In this document: positions 45,398 to 54,348 of the stretch, piece after piece
Position numbering within the stretch: the stretch's first letter is position 1
How the letters are laid out: each line of letters starts with the position of its first letter
Assembly (NCBI RefSeq): GCF_000019845.1
Contig: NC_010581.1
Coordinates: 2,795,501 to 2,859,500 of the forward strand
Direction of reading: 5' to 3'
Source of the DNA: Beijerinckia indica subsp. indica ATCC 9039
GTDB taxonomy: Bacteria > Pseudomonadota > Alphaproteobacteria > Rhizobiales > Beijerinckiaceae
Length of the DNA stretch: 64,000 nucleotides
Notes under the pieces: model-generated
Seen by the model: the letters and a program-made list of their open reading frames with translations, nothing else
What the model was told of the DNA's origin: nothing
Database searches by the model: none
Position numbers and translations under genes: made by a program

Positions 45398-46599
45398 GCG
45401 GCCCGCGCGTTTTTCAAAAACGTCTTAAGGTTCGTCCCGGGGTCGGCCAATGCCACAGGGTCAGGGCTGGCCCCTGCGGCAATCAACATCTCAGCCAGCT
45501 TGATGTCCTTGGCCAGGCTATTGCCGACACCCAGGCCTGCCACAGCCACCAGGCGCCCATCGTCTAGATAAAATTCGAGTTCGCCCGTCATGAGCGAACG
45601 CAAGACACTTTGATGGGCAGGTTGTGGCAGCCCCGCCACCTGGAGGCCAAGATCGTATTGATCGGACCAAAACCAGGGGATGGCAGCGAAAGCCTCCGCA
45701 GCACCAGCCATGTTTCGCGCGGCAGTCTCGGCCTGGGTTCTCGCATTTCGCCAAGCTTCATACCGGATGTGCCCTCCACCGGGTTGCATCACCGCCGCAC
45801 AATCGCCTGCAGCGAAAATGTTTGGGGTGCTGGTGCGAAGATACATATCTGTCAGGATTCCGTTGCCTGTCGCCAGGCCGGCCGCTTCCGCCAAAGCGAC
45901 TTCAGGCAAAACACCTATGGCACTGACAACGAGATCAGCGGGCACTATACTACCATCGGTCAGAGTCACTCCATCGTGGCTGATAGCCACAACGCCCCGA
46001 TCCAGGTGAAAGCCAACGCCTTCAGCCATGTGTCTGGCATATAGTTTTTCGGCCAAGCGCGCAGGCACCGCACGTCCGAGAGGTCTTGGCGCGGCTTCGA
46101 TCACACTGACGCTGATATTCTTTCCACGCAGGACCGACGCAAGTTCCATCCCGATCAAACCGCCGCCGATGATTGCAACGTGCCGACCTTTTGCCGCATG
46201 GGAAAAAATCGCTTCGGCATCGGCATAAGTACGAAAGTCAAGCGCAAGTTCGGCACCGGGACATGTTAGTCTTCTTGGACGTGCACCCGTGGCGAGAAGC
46301 AGCTTTTCATACTTCAGCACCCGCCCGTCACTCAGGATCACAGATCCAGCTTCAGCATTAAGCTTCGAGGCCGATAATCCCTGAAGATAGTCGATACCGG
46401 CAGCCTCAAGCGCTTCACTCGCGCATATCAGCTTCATTTGCACCACACCGCTCATCGACTTCGATAGCGGAGGCCGTTCATAGGGAAGATGAGGCTCGGC
46501 TCCAACCAGTGTTACGGGTCCAGAATATTCCGCTTCGCGCAGGGCGAATGCCGCTCGTGTGCCGCATTCCCCCGCACCGATGATGACGATACCGTCCAT
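45394..46599 (-). CDS. FAD-dependent ferredoxin reductase (MocF-like)
   Basis: A pyridine-nucleotide-disulfide oxidoreductase of the rubredoxin/putidaredoxin reductase type, 401 aa from the ATG at 46599. The FAD-binding GxGxxG is at the very N-terminus (IVIIGAGECGTRAA), the NAD(P)H-binding one at about 150 (AIIGGGLIGMELAS), and the second FAD motif is in IFAAGDCAAV. A C-terminal reductase domain follows. With the Rieske ferredoxin of the same operon it should pass electrons from NAD(P)H to the membrane oxygenase. A VIIGAG with Cys before Gly is a small family variant. Confidence 0.85.
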   Translation of the reverse strand: MDGIVIIGAGECGTRAAFALREAEYSGPVTLVGAEPHLPYERPPLSKSMSGVVQMKLICASEALEAAGIDYLQGLSASKLNAEAGSVILSDGRVLKYEKLLLATGARPRRLTCPGAELALDFRTYADAEAIFSHAAKGRHVAIIGGGLIGMELASVLRGKNISVSVIEAAPRPLGRAVPARLAEKLYARHMAEGVGFHLDRGVVAISHDGVTLTDGSIVPADLVVSAIGVLPEVALAEAAGLATGNGILTDMYLRTSTPNIFAAGDCAAVMQPGGGHIRYEAWRNARTQAETAARNMAGAAEAFAAIPWFWSDQYDLGLQVAGLPQPAHQSVLRSLMTGELEFYLDDGRLVAVAGLGVGNSLAKDIKLAEMLIAAGASPDPVALADPGTNLKTFLKNARAA

Positions 46600-46623
46600 G
46601 TGCTCTCCAATCAAAAAGACGGG

Positions 46624-47568
46624 TCAGTTCTTATTGTTGTATTTTGCCATATTCTCGGGCGTAACGAGTTCGAAAGGCACCATCACCTGCCTGTCGACGC
46701 TCTTGCCTCGTGCCAGCGCAACGGCAGCGTCTAGTGCGCTGGCCGACTGTCCTTTAGCGTTCTGGAACACTGTCACATGCAGGTCGCCGTCCTCCATTGC
46801 GACCAGGCCATCCTGTGCCGCATTGACGCCAACGACGATCACATCGTTCTTCGATACGCCAGCGGCCTTGAGCGCCTGAATGGCGCCGATGGCCATTTCA
46901 TCACTATTGGCAAAGATCGCGTCGATCGGACGGCCAGTTGTGATCCAGTTCGTGGTGACATCCATCGCGTTCGTGCGCATCCAGGCAGCGGATCGCTCAT
47001 CGGCAATGGTTACGCCCTTGCACTCACCTGCCGCTAGCGTCTCCTTGACCGCGGATGTACGATCGCGCGATGCTTGATGGGCCAAATCTCCCATCAATAT
47101 GTAGATTTGCGCTTGACCAGCCTTTCCTTTTTTCTTCAGCAATTGACAGGCAGCCTCGGCACCCAAGCGTCCTGCATCCGTTTCCTTTGAACCGACATAG
47201 GCCTGATTTTTGGGTAGCCGATTTATGTTTTCCGGCTCGAGATTGAGATAGACAAGTGGAATGCCCGCCTTCTGTGCCGCTGCGGTAATGCCGGAGGCGG
47301 CGGAAGTATCCGTCAGCGTTATGATGATCGCATCCACTCTCGCAGCGATAAAATTGTTAACCTGATTGAGCTGTCTGGCGATGTCAGCCTGTGCATCTTC
47401 GATCTGAAGAGTGACCCCACCCACCTGAGAGGCTCTAGCTTGGAGCCCTTGGCGCAGCAGTGTCTGGAAGTTGTCGTCGAAGTTCTGCATCGAGACACCG
47501 ATTGTCTCGGCCGAGGCCGTACCTGCCATCAAGGCGGCCAGGACGGCTGCTGTAAAGATCGATTTCAT
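46624..47568 (-). CDS. Sugar-binding periplasmic protein, RbsB family (MocB-like)
   Basis: A 314-residue type I periplasmic binding protein with a clear signal peptide (residues 1-20, ending GTASAETI). Blocks such as IEDAQADIARQLNQVNNFIA and DAIFANSDEMAIGAIQAL are typical of ribose/inositol-type binding proteins. No ABC permease or ATPase gene is near it, so it must use a transporter encoded elsewhere or be a relic. In rhizopine loci MocB is a protein of this type. It lies between the Rieske ferredoxin and reductase genes. Confidence 0.88.
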   Translation of the reverse strand: MKSIFTAAVLAALMAGTASAETIGVSMQNFDDNFQTLLRQGLQARASQVGGVTLQIEDAQADIARQLNQVNNFIAARVDAIIITLTDTSAASGITAAAQKAGIPLVYLNLEPENINRLPKNQAYVGSKETDAGRLGAEAACQLLKKKGKAGQAQIYILMGDLAHQASRDRTSAVKETLAAGECKGVTIADERSAAWMRTNAMDVTTNWITTGRPIDAIFANSDEMAIGAIQALKAAGVSKNDVIVVGVNAAQDGLVAMEDGDLHVTVFQNAKGQSASALDAAVALARGKSVDRQVMVPFELVTPENMAKYNNKN

Positions 47569-47644
47569 GTCATCCTCCCTCTTGGCGCCGGGCTACCCTG
47601 TTGCATTCCGGGAGCCCTTTATGCTGCCTGGTAGTGCGCGGCCC

Positions 47645-47670
47645 TAAGCAAACTTTCCAAAGTTTGCTTA
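47645..47670. repeat. 12-bp perfect inverted repeat (hairpin 1 of 3)
   Basis: Arms TAAGCAAACTTT and AAAGTTTGCTTA with a 2-nt centre, in the gap between the Rieske ferredoxin and binding-protein genes. Confidence 0.75.
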
Positions 47671-47690
47671 CACTTAAAATTGCGGGCAGC

Positions 47691-47721
47691 ATTGATTTTG
47701 CTTTGAAAAAGCAAAATCAAT
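47691..47721. repeat. 14-bp perfect inverted repeat with GCTTTGAAAAAGC core
   Basis: Arms ATTGATTTTGCTTT (47691-47704) and AAAGCAAAATCAAT (47708-47721) with a GAA loop. It shares the core GCTTTGAAAAAGC with the hairpin at 15925-15965 in the polyol operon. Confidence 0.75.
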
Positions 47722-47737
47722 CGTGGCTTTAGCCACG
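47722..47737. repeat. 7-bp inverted repeat (hairpin 3 of 3)
   Basis: Arms CGTGGCT and AGCCACG with a TT centre, abutting the previous hairpin and 10 bp from the stop of the Rieske gene. Confidence 0.6.
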
Positions 47738-47746
47738 CAAGGCTGC

Positions 47747-48058
47747 TTAGCTGATGGCCACGCGAACTTCACCGTCCACCACCTCGGCTGGATAGGTCTT
47801 CACATTCTCACAGGCAGGAAGCCTCAAGGCTTCGCCAGTGCGATAATCGAAGGCGCCGGAATGCTTGGGGCATTCCACCTCGAAATCCATGACCAACCCG
47901 TCGGCGAGATGAATCGCCTCATGCGTGCAGAGACCAGCGGTGCAATAGACGCTGTCATCCGGTCCACGGTAAATCGCGTAGGTGCGGCTGTGGTGGTCGA
48001 AGCGGACAGCTCCCTCGCGTTCGATGTCGTCGAGTTTGCAGGCAATGATCCAGGTCAT
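47747..48058 (-). CDS. mocE: MocE-family Rieske [2Fe-2S] ferredoxin
   Basis: A 103-residue Rieske-type ferredoxin. The cluster ligands are CTH (about 44-46) and CPKH (about 63-66), spaced as usual. It matches the MocE family of small electron carriers that serve oxygenases. Its start overlaps the stop of the hydroxylase gene by 4 bp, so the two are made together. Electrons would come from the FAD reductase two genes downstream. Confidence 0.88.
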   Translation of the reverse strand: MTWIIACKLDDIEREGAVRFDHHSRTYAIYRGPDDSVYCTAGLCTHEAIHLADGLVMDFEVECPKHSGAFDYRTGEALRLPACENVKTYPAEVVDGEVRVAIS

Positions 48059-49089
48059 TCGGCTGCTCCCCTGACTTCCATGCGCGCTTTGCGAATCGCG
48101 AGTTTTTCCTTCCGCTCGCGGTAGCGTTGCTGCATCCGGGCCTCGCCCTCAGGTGAGCCGTCGTGCCAGGTGCCAAACCATTTATCGAGCGGGATCAGGG
48201 CATCGCCGTAATTTACTTCGAAATACTTGTGGTGCAGGTAGTGGGCATAGGCATGGCTATCCACCAGTCCGTCCCCGCTGATCTCGACCTTGTCGAATCC
48301 AACATGACCCGGAATAGCTCCGAAGGCGGCGTAGTGAAGCTGGTAGAGCATGAGGATGGGGTTGGAAGGCAGGATCAGGTGATAGAACACTGTTCCGAAG
48401 TAAAGCAGATGCTCGACCGGATGCATCGACAGAGAGGACCAGGGCGAGGGATTCACCGAATTATGATGGACCGAGTGAACCCACTCGTAGAGAAAGGGGG
48501 TATGGATGAGCCGGTGTATGCAGAAAAAGTGAAACTCGTGAATGATCGGTACCATTAGTGCGACAATGGCAAGCGTCCACGGATGGTCCTTGAAGGTGAG
48601 CCAAGGCGCATAGCCATTGGCATAGACCCACAGCATCAGAACTTCGATTGCGGTCCAGATCGTCACGCCCGATAGAAACGTGCGCATCATGTTGTCAATG
48701 TTCTGGCTTTCGAACCAGAACGCCTTGCTCTTCTGCTCGGCGGGGAATTTTCCATTGTATTTAAAGCGGTTTTCCTGACACTTCAGGACATAAAGATAAA
48801 GCTCGAACGCGCCGTAGAAGCAAAATGTGCAGATCGCATTCACAGCGTAAAGCCAACCGACCCAGCCGATGCTGATCGTCTGCATCGTCTCCATCGGCGG
48901 AATGATCCACACCCAATAGGCGACCGCCGAAGCGGCAAAAATCGTGTTCCAGGGAAAGAAGTAATGCGGTAGCCATTTCAGGATTGCCATGAGCCGCGGC
49001 GGAAAGACAAACAGCGGCGAGGTCTCGATTGGCTGGTGCGGCGCCCAATCGCCGCGCTTGTTACGCTTGCCAAATATCAGATCATCCAT
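48055..49089 (-). CDS. Fatty-acid-hydroxylase/sterol-desaturase family membrane oxygenase
   Basis: A 344-residue di-iron membrane enzyme with four or five hydrophobic segments. The histidine boxes are HEFHFFCIHRLIH, HSVHH and HAYAHYLHHKYFE. It uses O2 and electrons from the ferredoxin to hydroxylate a C-H bond. In rhizopine loci an oxygenase (MocD), ferredoxin and reductase are needed to remove the O-methyl group of 3-O-methyl-scyllo-inosamine. Whether this protein is a true MocD orthologue is uncertain, since MocD has been compared with alkane hydroxylases. First gene of the operon. Confidence 0.85.
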   Translation of the reverse strand: MDDLIFGKRNKRGDWAPHQPIETSPLFVFPPRLMAILKWLPHYFFPWNTIFAASAVAYWVWIIPPMETMQTISIGWVGWLYAVNAICTFCFYGAFELYLYVLKCQENRFKYNGKFPAEQKSKAFWFESQNIDNMMRTFLSGVTIWTAIEVLMLWVYANGYAPWLTFKDHPWTLAIVALMVPIIHEFHFFCIHRLIHTPFLYEWVHSVHHNSVNPSPWSSLSMHPVEHLLYFGTVFYHLILPSNPILMLYQLHYAAFGAIPGHVGFDKVEISGDGLVDSHAYAHYLHHKYFEVNYGDALIPLDKWFGTWHDGSPEGEARMQQRYRERKEKLAIRKARMEVRGAAE

Positions 49090-49250
49090 TGCGCTCTCCT
49101 TCGGGCAGACTGGAAGTCTTCCGCCCGTACAAATGCGTCACGTGTAGGAGAGCGCCTTACGCGCTTTGTTCGGTGTCGTTTTTCTCGACGCTCCGGCTCT
49201 CCTCCCTGTTACGAAAATAACAAGGGGCCTGCCGAATGCCGAAGCCATTT

Positions 49251-49270
49251 TTGATCTAATTAGATCAAAG
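49251..49270. promoter_or_regulatory. 20-bp perfect palindrome upstream of the oxygenase operon
   Basis: TTTGATCTAATTAGATCAAA, a complete palindrome that overlaps the stop of the LacI-family gene and lies about 165 bp upstream of the oxygenase gene start. It may be an operator for this operon or a terminator for the regulator gene. As there is no loop, an operator is more likely. Confidence 0.5.
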
Positions 49271-50266
49271 CGCCTCCTTGGTGATGGTAATGAAGCGAAT
49301 GGGAGTTCGGTCCGGCTCGATCTCGGTCAAACCGATACGGCGCAGGATCAGGTCAAACGCACGCCGGGCCTGCGCCTCTGGCGCCTGATCCAGCACCACA
49401 TCCATGGTGCCGTCTTGCAGCGCAATGCGCGTATATTCGGTCAGTTCGTGCCCAACGAAGAATACATTGCGGCCGCGCGGATGCCGGCGAAGCACCTCGA
49501 TCAGCGCTGAATTCGCGCCTCCCGCGTTGTAGAAACCGGCAAGATCGGGATACATCTCCAGTGCCGACCACAACAGATCAGCGCAAATGCGCTCCTCATC
49601 TTGACCAAATCCCAGCCATTCGAAGCTGGAGGCACCGGGATATTCATGGAGATAGTCAGAAAACCCGCGGATACGATCCCGATGCACTTGATAGATGGGA
49701 TGGCAAATGGCGACGACCGGCCCGGTCCGGTGCGCCATCCGGCTGATAAAAAGCGCCGCCGTCCGACCGGCGGCATAGTTGTCAATGCCGACGAATTCTC
49801 CGACGCGATCGGACGCACGGGTCACGACGTGGACCACGGGTAATCCTTGCGCCATCACCTTTTCCACCGCGGCACTGATCACTGGATTGCTCGGCACGGC
49901 AAGGATCAAGCCGGCACGTGGAAGATCGATTGACATAATGCGTTGTGCAATCTTTTCCGGCTTCATCTCTTCGGTGAAGTTGCGGTGCACAATCACCAAT
50001 GGATCAAGGGTCGCGGCGATCCGCTCAAAGGCACGAGAGAGACGTTGATAAAAGGTTGTGTCGGGACGAACCATCAACACTTCCAGGCGCAGAAGACCGC
50101 GATGGAGATCGGGCAGTATACGCGGGTACTCAAGGGTGCGCGCGGCGATAACGACCTTCTTGACCAGTTCGGGGCGAACACCCCCACGCCCGTTCAAAAC
50201 CCGCTCAACAGTCGCGGTTCCCACTCCGGCAAGACGCGCTATATCCCCATAGTTCGTCTTGCTCAT
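49265..50266 (-). CDS. LacI-family transcriptional regulator
   Basis: A LacI-type regulator of 333 aa from the ATG at 50266 (MSKTNYGDIARLAG). The helix-turn-helix is at about 5-27 (DIARLAGVGTATVERVLNGRGG) and a sugar-binding effector domain follows. It lies directly upstream of the oxygenase/MocE operon in the same direction and is its likely regulator. The classic moc regulator MocR is of the GntR type, so control differs here. Confidence 0.88.
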   Translation of the reverse strand: MSKTNYGDIARLAGVGTATVERVLNGRGGVRPELVKKVVIAARTLEYPRILPDLHRGLLRLEVLMVRPDTTFYQRLSRAFERIAATLDPLVIVHRNFTEEMKPEKIAQRIMSIDLPRAGLILAVPSNPVISAAVEKVMAQGLPVVHVVTRASDRVGEFVGIDNYAAGRTAALFISRMAHRTGPVVAICHPIYQVHRDRIRGFSDYLHEYPGASSFEWLGFGQDEERICADLLWSALEMYPDLAGFYNAGGANSALIEVLRRHPRGRNVFFVGHELTEYTRIALQDGTMDVVLDQAPEAQARRAFDLILRRIGLTEIEPDRTPIRFITITKEAL

Positions 50267-50380
50267 CTTCAAGCATCCTTTAAGGTCAGTCACCGCCAAG
50301 CTTTTTGGTGACCAAGCCTAACCCAGGAGCGTGATTACGAGGACCGGATAAAGACATGGCCGATATCGAAAGCCGGGCTT

Positions 50381-51361
50381 CTATATGCGCTTCAAAGCCG
50401 TAGATGGCGTGAATCCGTAACGGTCCTTGAACGATCGACTGAAATGGGATGGGCTGCTGAAGCCCCATTCGATCGCGACCTCAGTAATCGTCTTGTTCGA
50501 TTGATGCGCATCCTTGAGATCATAGAAACATCTATCGAGTCTCTCGTTCCAAATAAACCTGCTTACGGTTATTCCTTCATCCATGAAAATCATATGCAAA
50601 TAGCGCTTGCTGCAACCTAACGCGCGGGCGATGCGATCGATCGTCAAATCAGTGTCGCCCAAATTCTGCCGAATATAATCTTGTGCCCGAATTCTTAATG
50701 TCTCACGCCTATCGCTCGAGACGCCTTGAGGTCGTCCTTCGGAAAGAGGGATGATGAGCACATCCAAGAGGGCGTCCGCGATGGGCTTGATGGACTTATT
50801 CGAAAGTGTCGAGGCCTGCCGCAAGGCTGAAAGGAGAAAATTTCGTACGAAGCGAATGTCACCATGCTCCGTGGACATATGGACTGCTGGAAATTGCCGA
50901 GCAGCAATTCGGCGTTCCATCAAACTTTTCTTGGGTATGATTGCGACTTCGTGCTCAGTATATTCCAAGCTAGAGATGAGGTGCGGTTGCGCAACATCAT
51001 AGGCAAGACAATCCCCGGGCGAGAGTACAATCCTCGTCTGACCCTGCTCGAATATTGACGTTCCCTTGGTCTGAAAATGCACCTTGACGACCGGATGTTC
51101 TGATTGACCGAGCCATGATCTGGGAAGCGCTACCCTATGTCCACTGGTTTTGATTTGACAAAGCCTGAGCCCGTCAAAATCGACATAGTTCGCAAAGGCA
51201 TCTATTCTGTCATCTCCGACGATCTCTACTTGCAGACGGCCGCACAAAGCAGCGAGCGCCTCCTCCCAATAATTAATGCTATGCGAATGGGGCACGAGCG
51301 AGGAGTCTAGAGAACCGATTTTAAACCTCATGCCCGAATACTCGTGCCTTTCAGCCCTCAT
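50381..51361 (-). CDS. AraC-family transcriptional regulator
   Basis: A regulator with an AraC-binding-like N-terminal domain and a C-terminal double helix-turn-helix (final ~100 residues, from TIDRIARALGCSKRYLHMIF to HFSRSFKDRYGFTPS). The frame is open up to 51529, but the region above about 51360 overlaps the divergent VOC promoter. ATGs at 51361 or 51331 give the normal size (~316-326 aa). The gene is clearly lower in GC than the neighbours, a sign of transfer. Target genes are unknown. Confidence 0.82.
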   Translation of the reverse strand: MRAERHEYSGMRFKIGSLDSSLVPHSHSINYWEEALAALCGRLQVEIVGDDRIDAFANYVDFDGLRLCQIKTSGHRVALPRSWLGQSEHPVVKVHFQTKGTSIFEQGQTRIVLSPGDCLAYDVAQPHLISSLEYTEHEVAIIPKKSLMERRIAARQFPAVHMSTEHGDIRFVRNFLLSALRQASTLSNKSIKPIADALLDVLIIPLSEGRPQGVSSDRRETLRIRAQDYIRQNLGDTDLTIDRIARALGCSKRYLHMIFMDEGITVSRFIWNERLDRCFYDLKDAHQSNKTITEVAIEWGFSSPSHFSRSFKDRYGFTPSTALKRI

Positions 51362-51497
51362 CGATCGGGGCTTTCGGAAAAATTTAGCGTCATTTTTCGC
51401 CCTGAGGCAAGCAAGTTCGTTGCAAAGCAAGAAATTTAGCCGCCGAAGGGCTACTGTCGTTTCATCGATATCAGAGTACCCCTTGAGGGAGAAGATA

Positions 51498-51881
51498 ATG
51501 TCCGTATTCACGCATGTCACGGTGGGCACGAACGATCTGAATAAAGCGAGACAGTTCTATGATGCGGTTCTCGCCAAGATCGGTCTGAAACGGATCGCCG
51601 ACCTGGGGGAGAACGGATCGATCTGGGGCGTCGACAAGCCGAGCTTCTTCGTTCTCAAACCTGTGGATGGCAAGCCGGCTACCGTCGGAAATGGGGGAAC
51701 CGTCTGCTTCGAGGCGCCTGACCGCTCCAGCGTCGCCGCCTTTCATGAGACTGCGCTAAGCCTGGGTTCACCGGATGAGGGCGCCGTCGGGCCGCGAAAT
51801 TGGGCGCCAAATGCCTTTGCCGCCTATACGCGGGATCCCGACGGCAACAAGCTCGGCGTCTATTGCTTCAAACCAGAATAA
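51498..51881 (+). CDS. VOC-family protein (glyoxalase-like)
   Basis: A 127-residue vicinal-oxygen-chelate protein of the glyoxalase/bleomycin-resistance fold. It starts [22 protein letters not shown] and ends [15 protein letters not shown], so the metal-site positions of the two half-modules are His6 and a late Glu/Tyr-Cys stretch. gagggagaag precedes the ATG at 51498. It ends 13 bp before frmA, suggesting one operon with the formaldehyde genes, but its substrate is not known. Confidence 0.85.
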   Translation: MSVFTHVTVGTNDLNKARQFYDAVLAKIGLKRIADLGENGSIWGVDKPSFFVLKPVDGKPATVGNGGTVCFEAPDRSSVAAFHETALSLGSPDEGAVGPRNWAPNAFAAYTRDPDGNKLGVYCFKPE

Positions 51882-51894
51882 GCGAGGAACAGAC

Positions 51895-53004
51895 GTGAAA
51901 ACGCGTGCAGCGGTTGCTTTTGCAGCCCAAAAACCTCTCGAAATTGTCGAATTGGACCTCGACGGACCGCGCGAGGGCGAAGTCCTTGTCGAAGTCAAAG
52001 CCACCGGCATTTGCCACACCGATGCCTACACTTTGTCCGGCCAGGATTCCGAAGGCATTTTTCCGAGCGTGCTTGGCCATGAAGGCGCCGGCATTATCGT
52101 TGATGTTGGGCCCGGCGTAACGTCGGTCAAGAAAGGCGATCACGTCATTCCGCTTTACACGCCGGAATGTCGCGAGTGCGAGTATTGCCTCTCGCGCAAG
52201 ACCAATCTTTGCCAGAAGATTCGGGTCACCCAAGGCAAAGGCCTCATGCCGGATGGCACCCCGCGTTTCCATTATAATCGCCAGCCGATCTATCACTATA
52301 TGGGCACATCGACCTTTTCGAATTTCATCGTCGTACCGGAAATTGCCGTCGCCAAGATCCGCGAAGACGCGCCTTTCGACAAGGTCTGCTACATCGGCTG
52401 TGGCGTCACAACCGGCGTCGGCGCCGTCATCTGGACCGCGCGGGCGGAGCCTGGGTGTCGGGCCGTCGTCTTCGGCCTCGGAGGCATAGGCCTCAACGTC
52501 ATCCAAGCCCTCAGGATGATCGGAGCCGAACAGATCGTCGGCGTCGATGTCAACGATTCGAAAAAGCCGATGGCCGAGAAATTCGGCATGACGCATTTCG
52601 TCAATCCGAAAAAGATCGGCACCGATATCGTTCCCTATCTCGTCGATCTCACCAAGGGCGGCGCCGATTACACATTTGATTGCACCGGCAATGTCAATGT
52701 CATGCGCCAGGCGCTCGAATGCTGTCACAAGGGCTGGGGCCAGAGCATTATTATCGGTGTGGCGCCGGCGGGGGCCGAGATCCAGACCCGGCCGTTCCAA
52801 TTGGTCACCGGGCGGGTGTGGAAAGGCTCGGCCTTCGGCGGCGCACGCGGCCGTACCGATGTGCCACGCATTGTCGACTGGTACATGGAAGGCAAGATCA
52901 ACATCGATGACCTGATCACCCACAAGTTGCCGCTCGAGCAAATCAATGAAGGCTTCGACCTGATGCATGAAGGCAAGTCGATACGCTCTGTGGTGGAATT
53001 TTGA
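51895..53004 (+). CDS. frmA: S-(hydroxymethyl)glutathione dehydrogenase (class III ADH)
   Basis: A 369-residue zinc alcohol dehydrogenase that oxidises the glutathione adduct of formaldehyde to S-formylglutathione with NAD. The catalytic zinc ligands are in GICHTDAY and GHEGAG, plus the Cys in YIGCGVTTG. The structural zinc Cys run is [16 protein letters not shown]. The NAD motif is GLGGIGLNV. The start is GTG at 51895 with gcgagg upstream. It overlaps the next gene by one base (TGATG). Confidence 0.95.
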   Translation: MKTRAAVAFAAQKPLEIVELDLDGPREGEVLVEVKATGICHTDAYTLSGQDSEGIFPSVLGHEGAGIIVDVGPGVTSVKKGDHVIPLYTPECRECEYCLSRKTNLCQKIRVTQGKGLMPDGTPRFHYNRQPIYHYMGTSTFSNFIVVPEIAVAKIREDAPFDKVCYIGCGVTTGVGAVIWTARAEPGCRAVVFGLGGIGLNVIQALRMIGAEQIVGVDVNDSKKPMAEKFGMTHFVNPKKIGTDIVPYLVDLTKGGADYTFDCTGNVNVMRQALECCHKGWGQSIIIGVAPAGAEIQTRPFQLVTGRVWKGSAFGGARGRTDVPRIVDWYMEGKINIDDLITHKLPLEQINEGFDLMHEGKSIRSVVEF

Positions 53005-53846
53005 TGTCGGCCCCGATCGAGATCAGCCGGCACCGCTGCTTTGGCGGCGAAGTCGGCTTCTATCGCCACGCCTCTTTGGAAATCGGCGGCGAAATGCGTT
53101 TCTCGGTCTTCGTGCCGGAAGCGGCGAAAACAAGCAAGGTTCCCGCCTTGCTTTACCTCGCCGGCCTGACCTGTACCGAGGAAACCTTCATGATCAAAGG
53201 CGGCGCGCAACAGCACGCCGCCAAAGCCGGACTGATCCTGGTTGCTCCGGATACGTCACCGCGCGACCGGCGTCATCCGGGCGACGACGCAAGTTGGGAC
53301 TTCGGGCTTGGCGCCGGATTCTATCTCGATGCGATGCAAGAGCCCTGGCGCGACGGCTATCGCATGGGCTCTTACGTCTCGCGTGAATTGCCGCAGCTCA
53401 TCGAAGCGAATTTCCCCGCAAACCCCGATCGCTGGGGCATTTTCGGTCATTCGATGGGTGGGCATGGCGCGCTCGTGACCGCGCTCAAAATGCCGGAAAA
53501 ATTTCATTCCGTCTCGGCCTTTGCGCCGATCGCCGCGCCGTCCCAATGTCCTTGGGGAGAAAAGGCCTTCTCGGCCTATCTCGGTCCCGATTGCACACTC
53601 TGGGCGGAATGGGATGCGACCGCTCTGATCGAAAAAGGCTTGCGCCTGCCGCCTCTGCTCATCGATCAGGGGCTTGCGGATCAGTTTCTTGAACGCCAAC
53701 TCCATCCGCATCTCTTCGAGGCCGCCTGCGTCAAGGCCGGGCAGCCATTGACCCTGCGGCGGCACGAAGGCTACGACCATGGCTATTACTTCATCTCGAC
53801 TTTCATGGCCGATCACATTGCGCATCATGCCAAGGCGCTGATTTGA
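53004..53846 (+). CDS. fghA: S-formylglutathione hydrolase
   Basis: A 280-residue esterase-D-type alpha/beta hydrolase that splits S-formylglutathione into formate and glutathione. The nucleophile Ser150 is in GHSMGGHGAL. Asp is in LIDQGLADQF and His in EGYDHGYYFI. FLAGLTCTEE-like oxyanion-loop sequence (LAGLTCTEETFM) is present. It completes the frmA pathway and is translationally coupled to it. Confidence 0.95.
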   Translation: MSAPIEISRHRCFGGEVGFYRHASLEIGGEMRFSVFVPEAAKTSKVPALLYLAGLTCTEETFMIKGGAQQHAAKAGLILVAPDTSPRDRRHPGDDASWDFGLGAGFYLDAMQEPWRDGYRMGSYVSRELPQLIEANFPANPDRWGIFGHSMGGHGALVTALKMPEKFHSVSAFAPIAAPSQCPWGEKAFSAYLGPDCTLWAEWDATALIEKGLRLPPLLIDQGLADQFLERQLHPHLFEAACVKAGQPLTLRRHEGYDHGYYFISTFMADHIAHHAKALI

Positions 53847-54075
53847 CGTTTCAGCCATGCAGTCTGGCTATATCATGTCTTCAGTCTAAGCTTGCGAGGC
53901 ATGGATCTTATCCTAACTTAGGGTCCACTCATATAATAAGACATTGATATAACATAATTTTTATTTTTTTGCACCACAAATAAGAGCCTCAAGAGATCCC
54001 ACGTCTTCCCCTTTAACCAATTATTGCCTTCCAAAATCTAGCCTGTGCTCCGTTGGTCTTCCACGGAGAAAGAGC

Positions 54076-54348
54076 ATGACAGAAGCAGTTGGAATTCCAG
54101 GTGGTCGAATTCGGTCTTTCATCGAACGGATCGAGCATCTGGAAGAGGAGATCAAAGCGCTCAATGAGGGCAAGAAGGATGTCTTCGCAGAAGCCAAAGG
54201 CGAAGGCTTTGACGTCAAGGTGCTGAAAGAGATCCTGAAACTGCGCAGGCAGGATGAGAAGGAACGCGACGAGCAGGAATCCCTGCTTGATCTTTATCTG
54301 CGCGCCATGGAAACCAGCGACGACGAGACCACGGCGAAGGCCGCCTGA
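54076..54348 (+). CDS. gapR: GapR/DUF2312 nucleoid-associated protein
   Basis: A 90-residue protein of the DUF2312 family that includes Caulobacter GapR, a DNA-binding protein that encircles overtwisted, AT-rich DNA and helps replication and topoisomerases. The helices match the family: IRSFIERIEHLEEEIKALNE, then DVFAEAKGEGFDVKVLKEIL, then LRRQDEKERDEQESLLDLYL. The length is normal. An AT-rich stretch at 53935-54000 is probably its promoter region. It is not in an operon. Confidence 0.93.
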   Translation: MTEAVGIPGGRIRSFIERIEHLEEEIKALNEGKKDVFAEAKGEGFDVKVLKEILKLRRQDEKERDEQESLLDLYLRAMETSDDETTAKAA

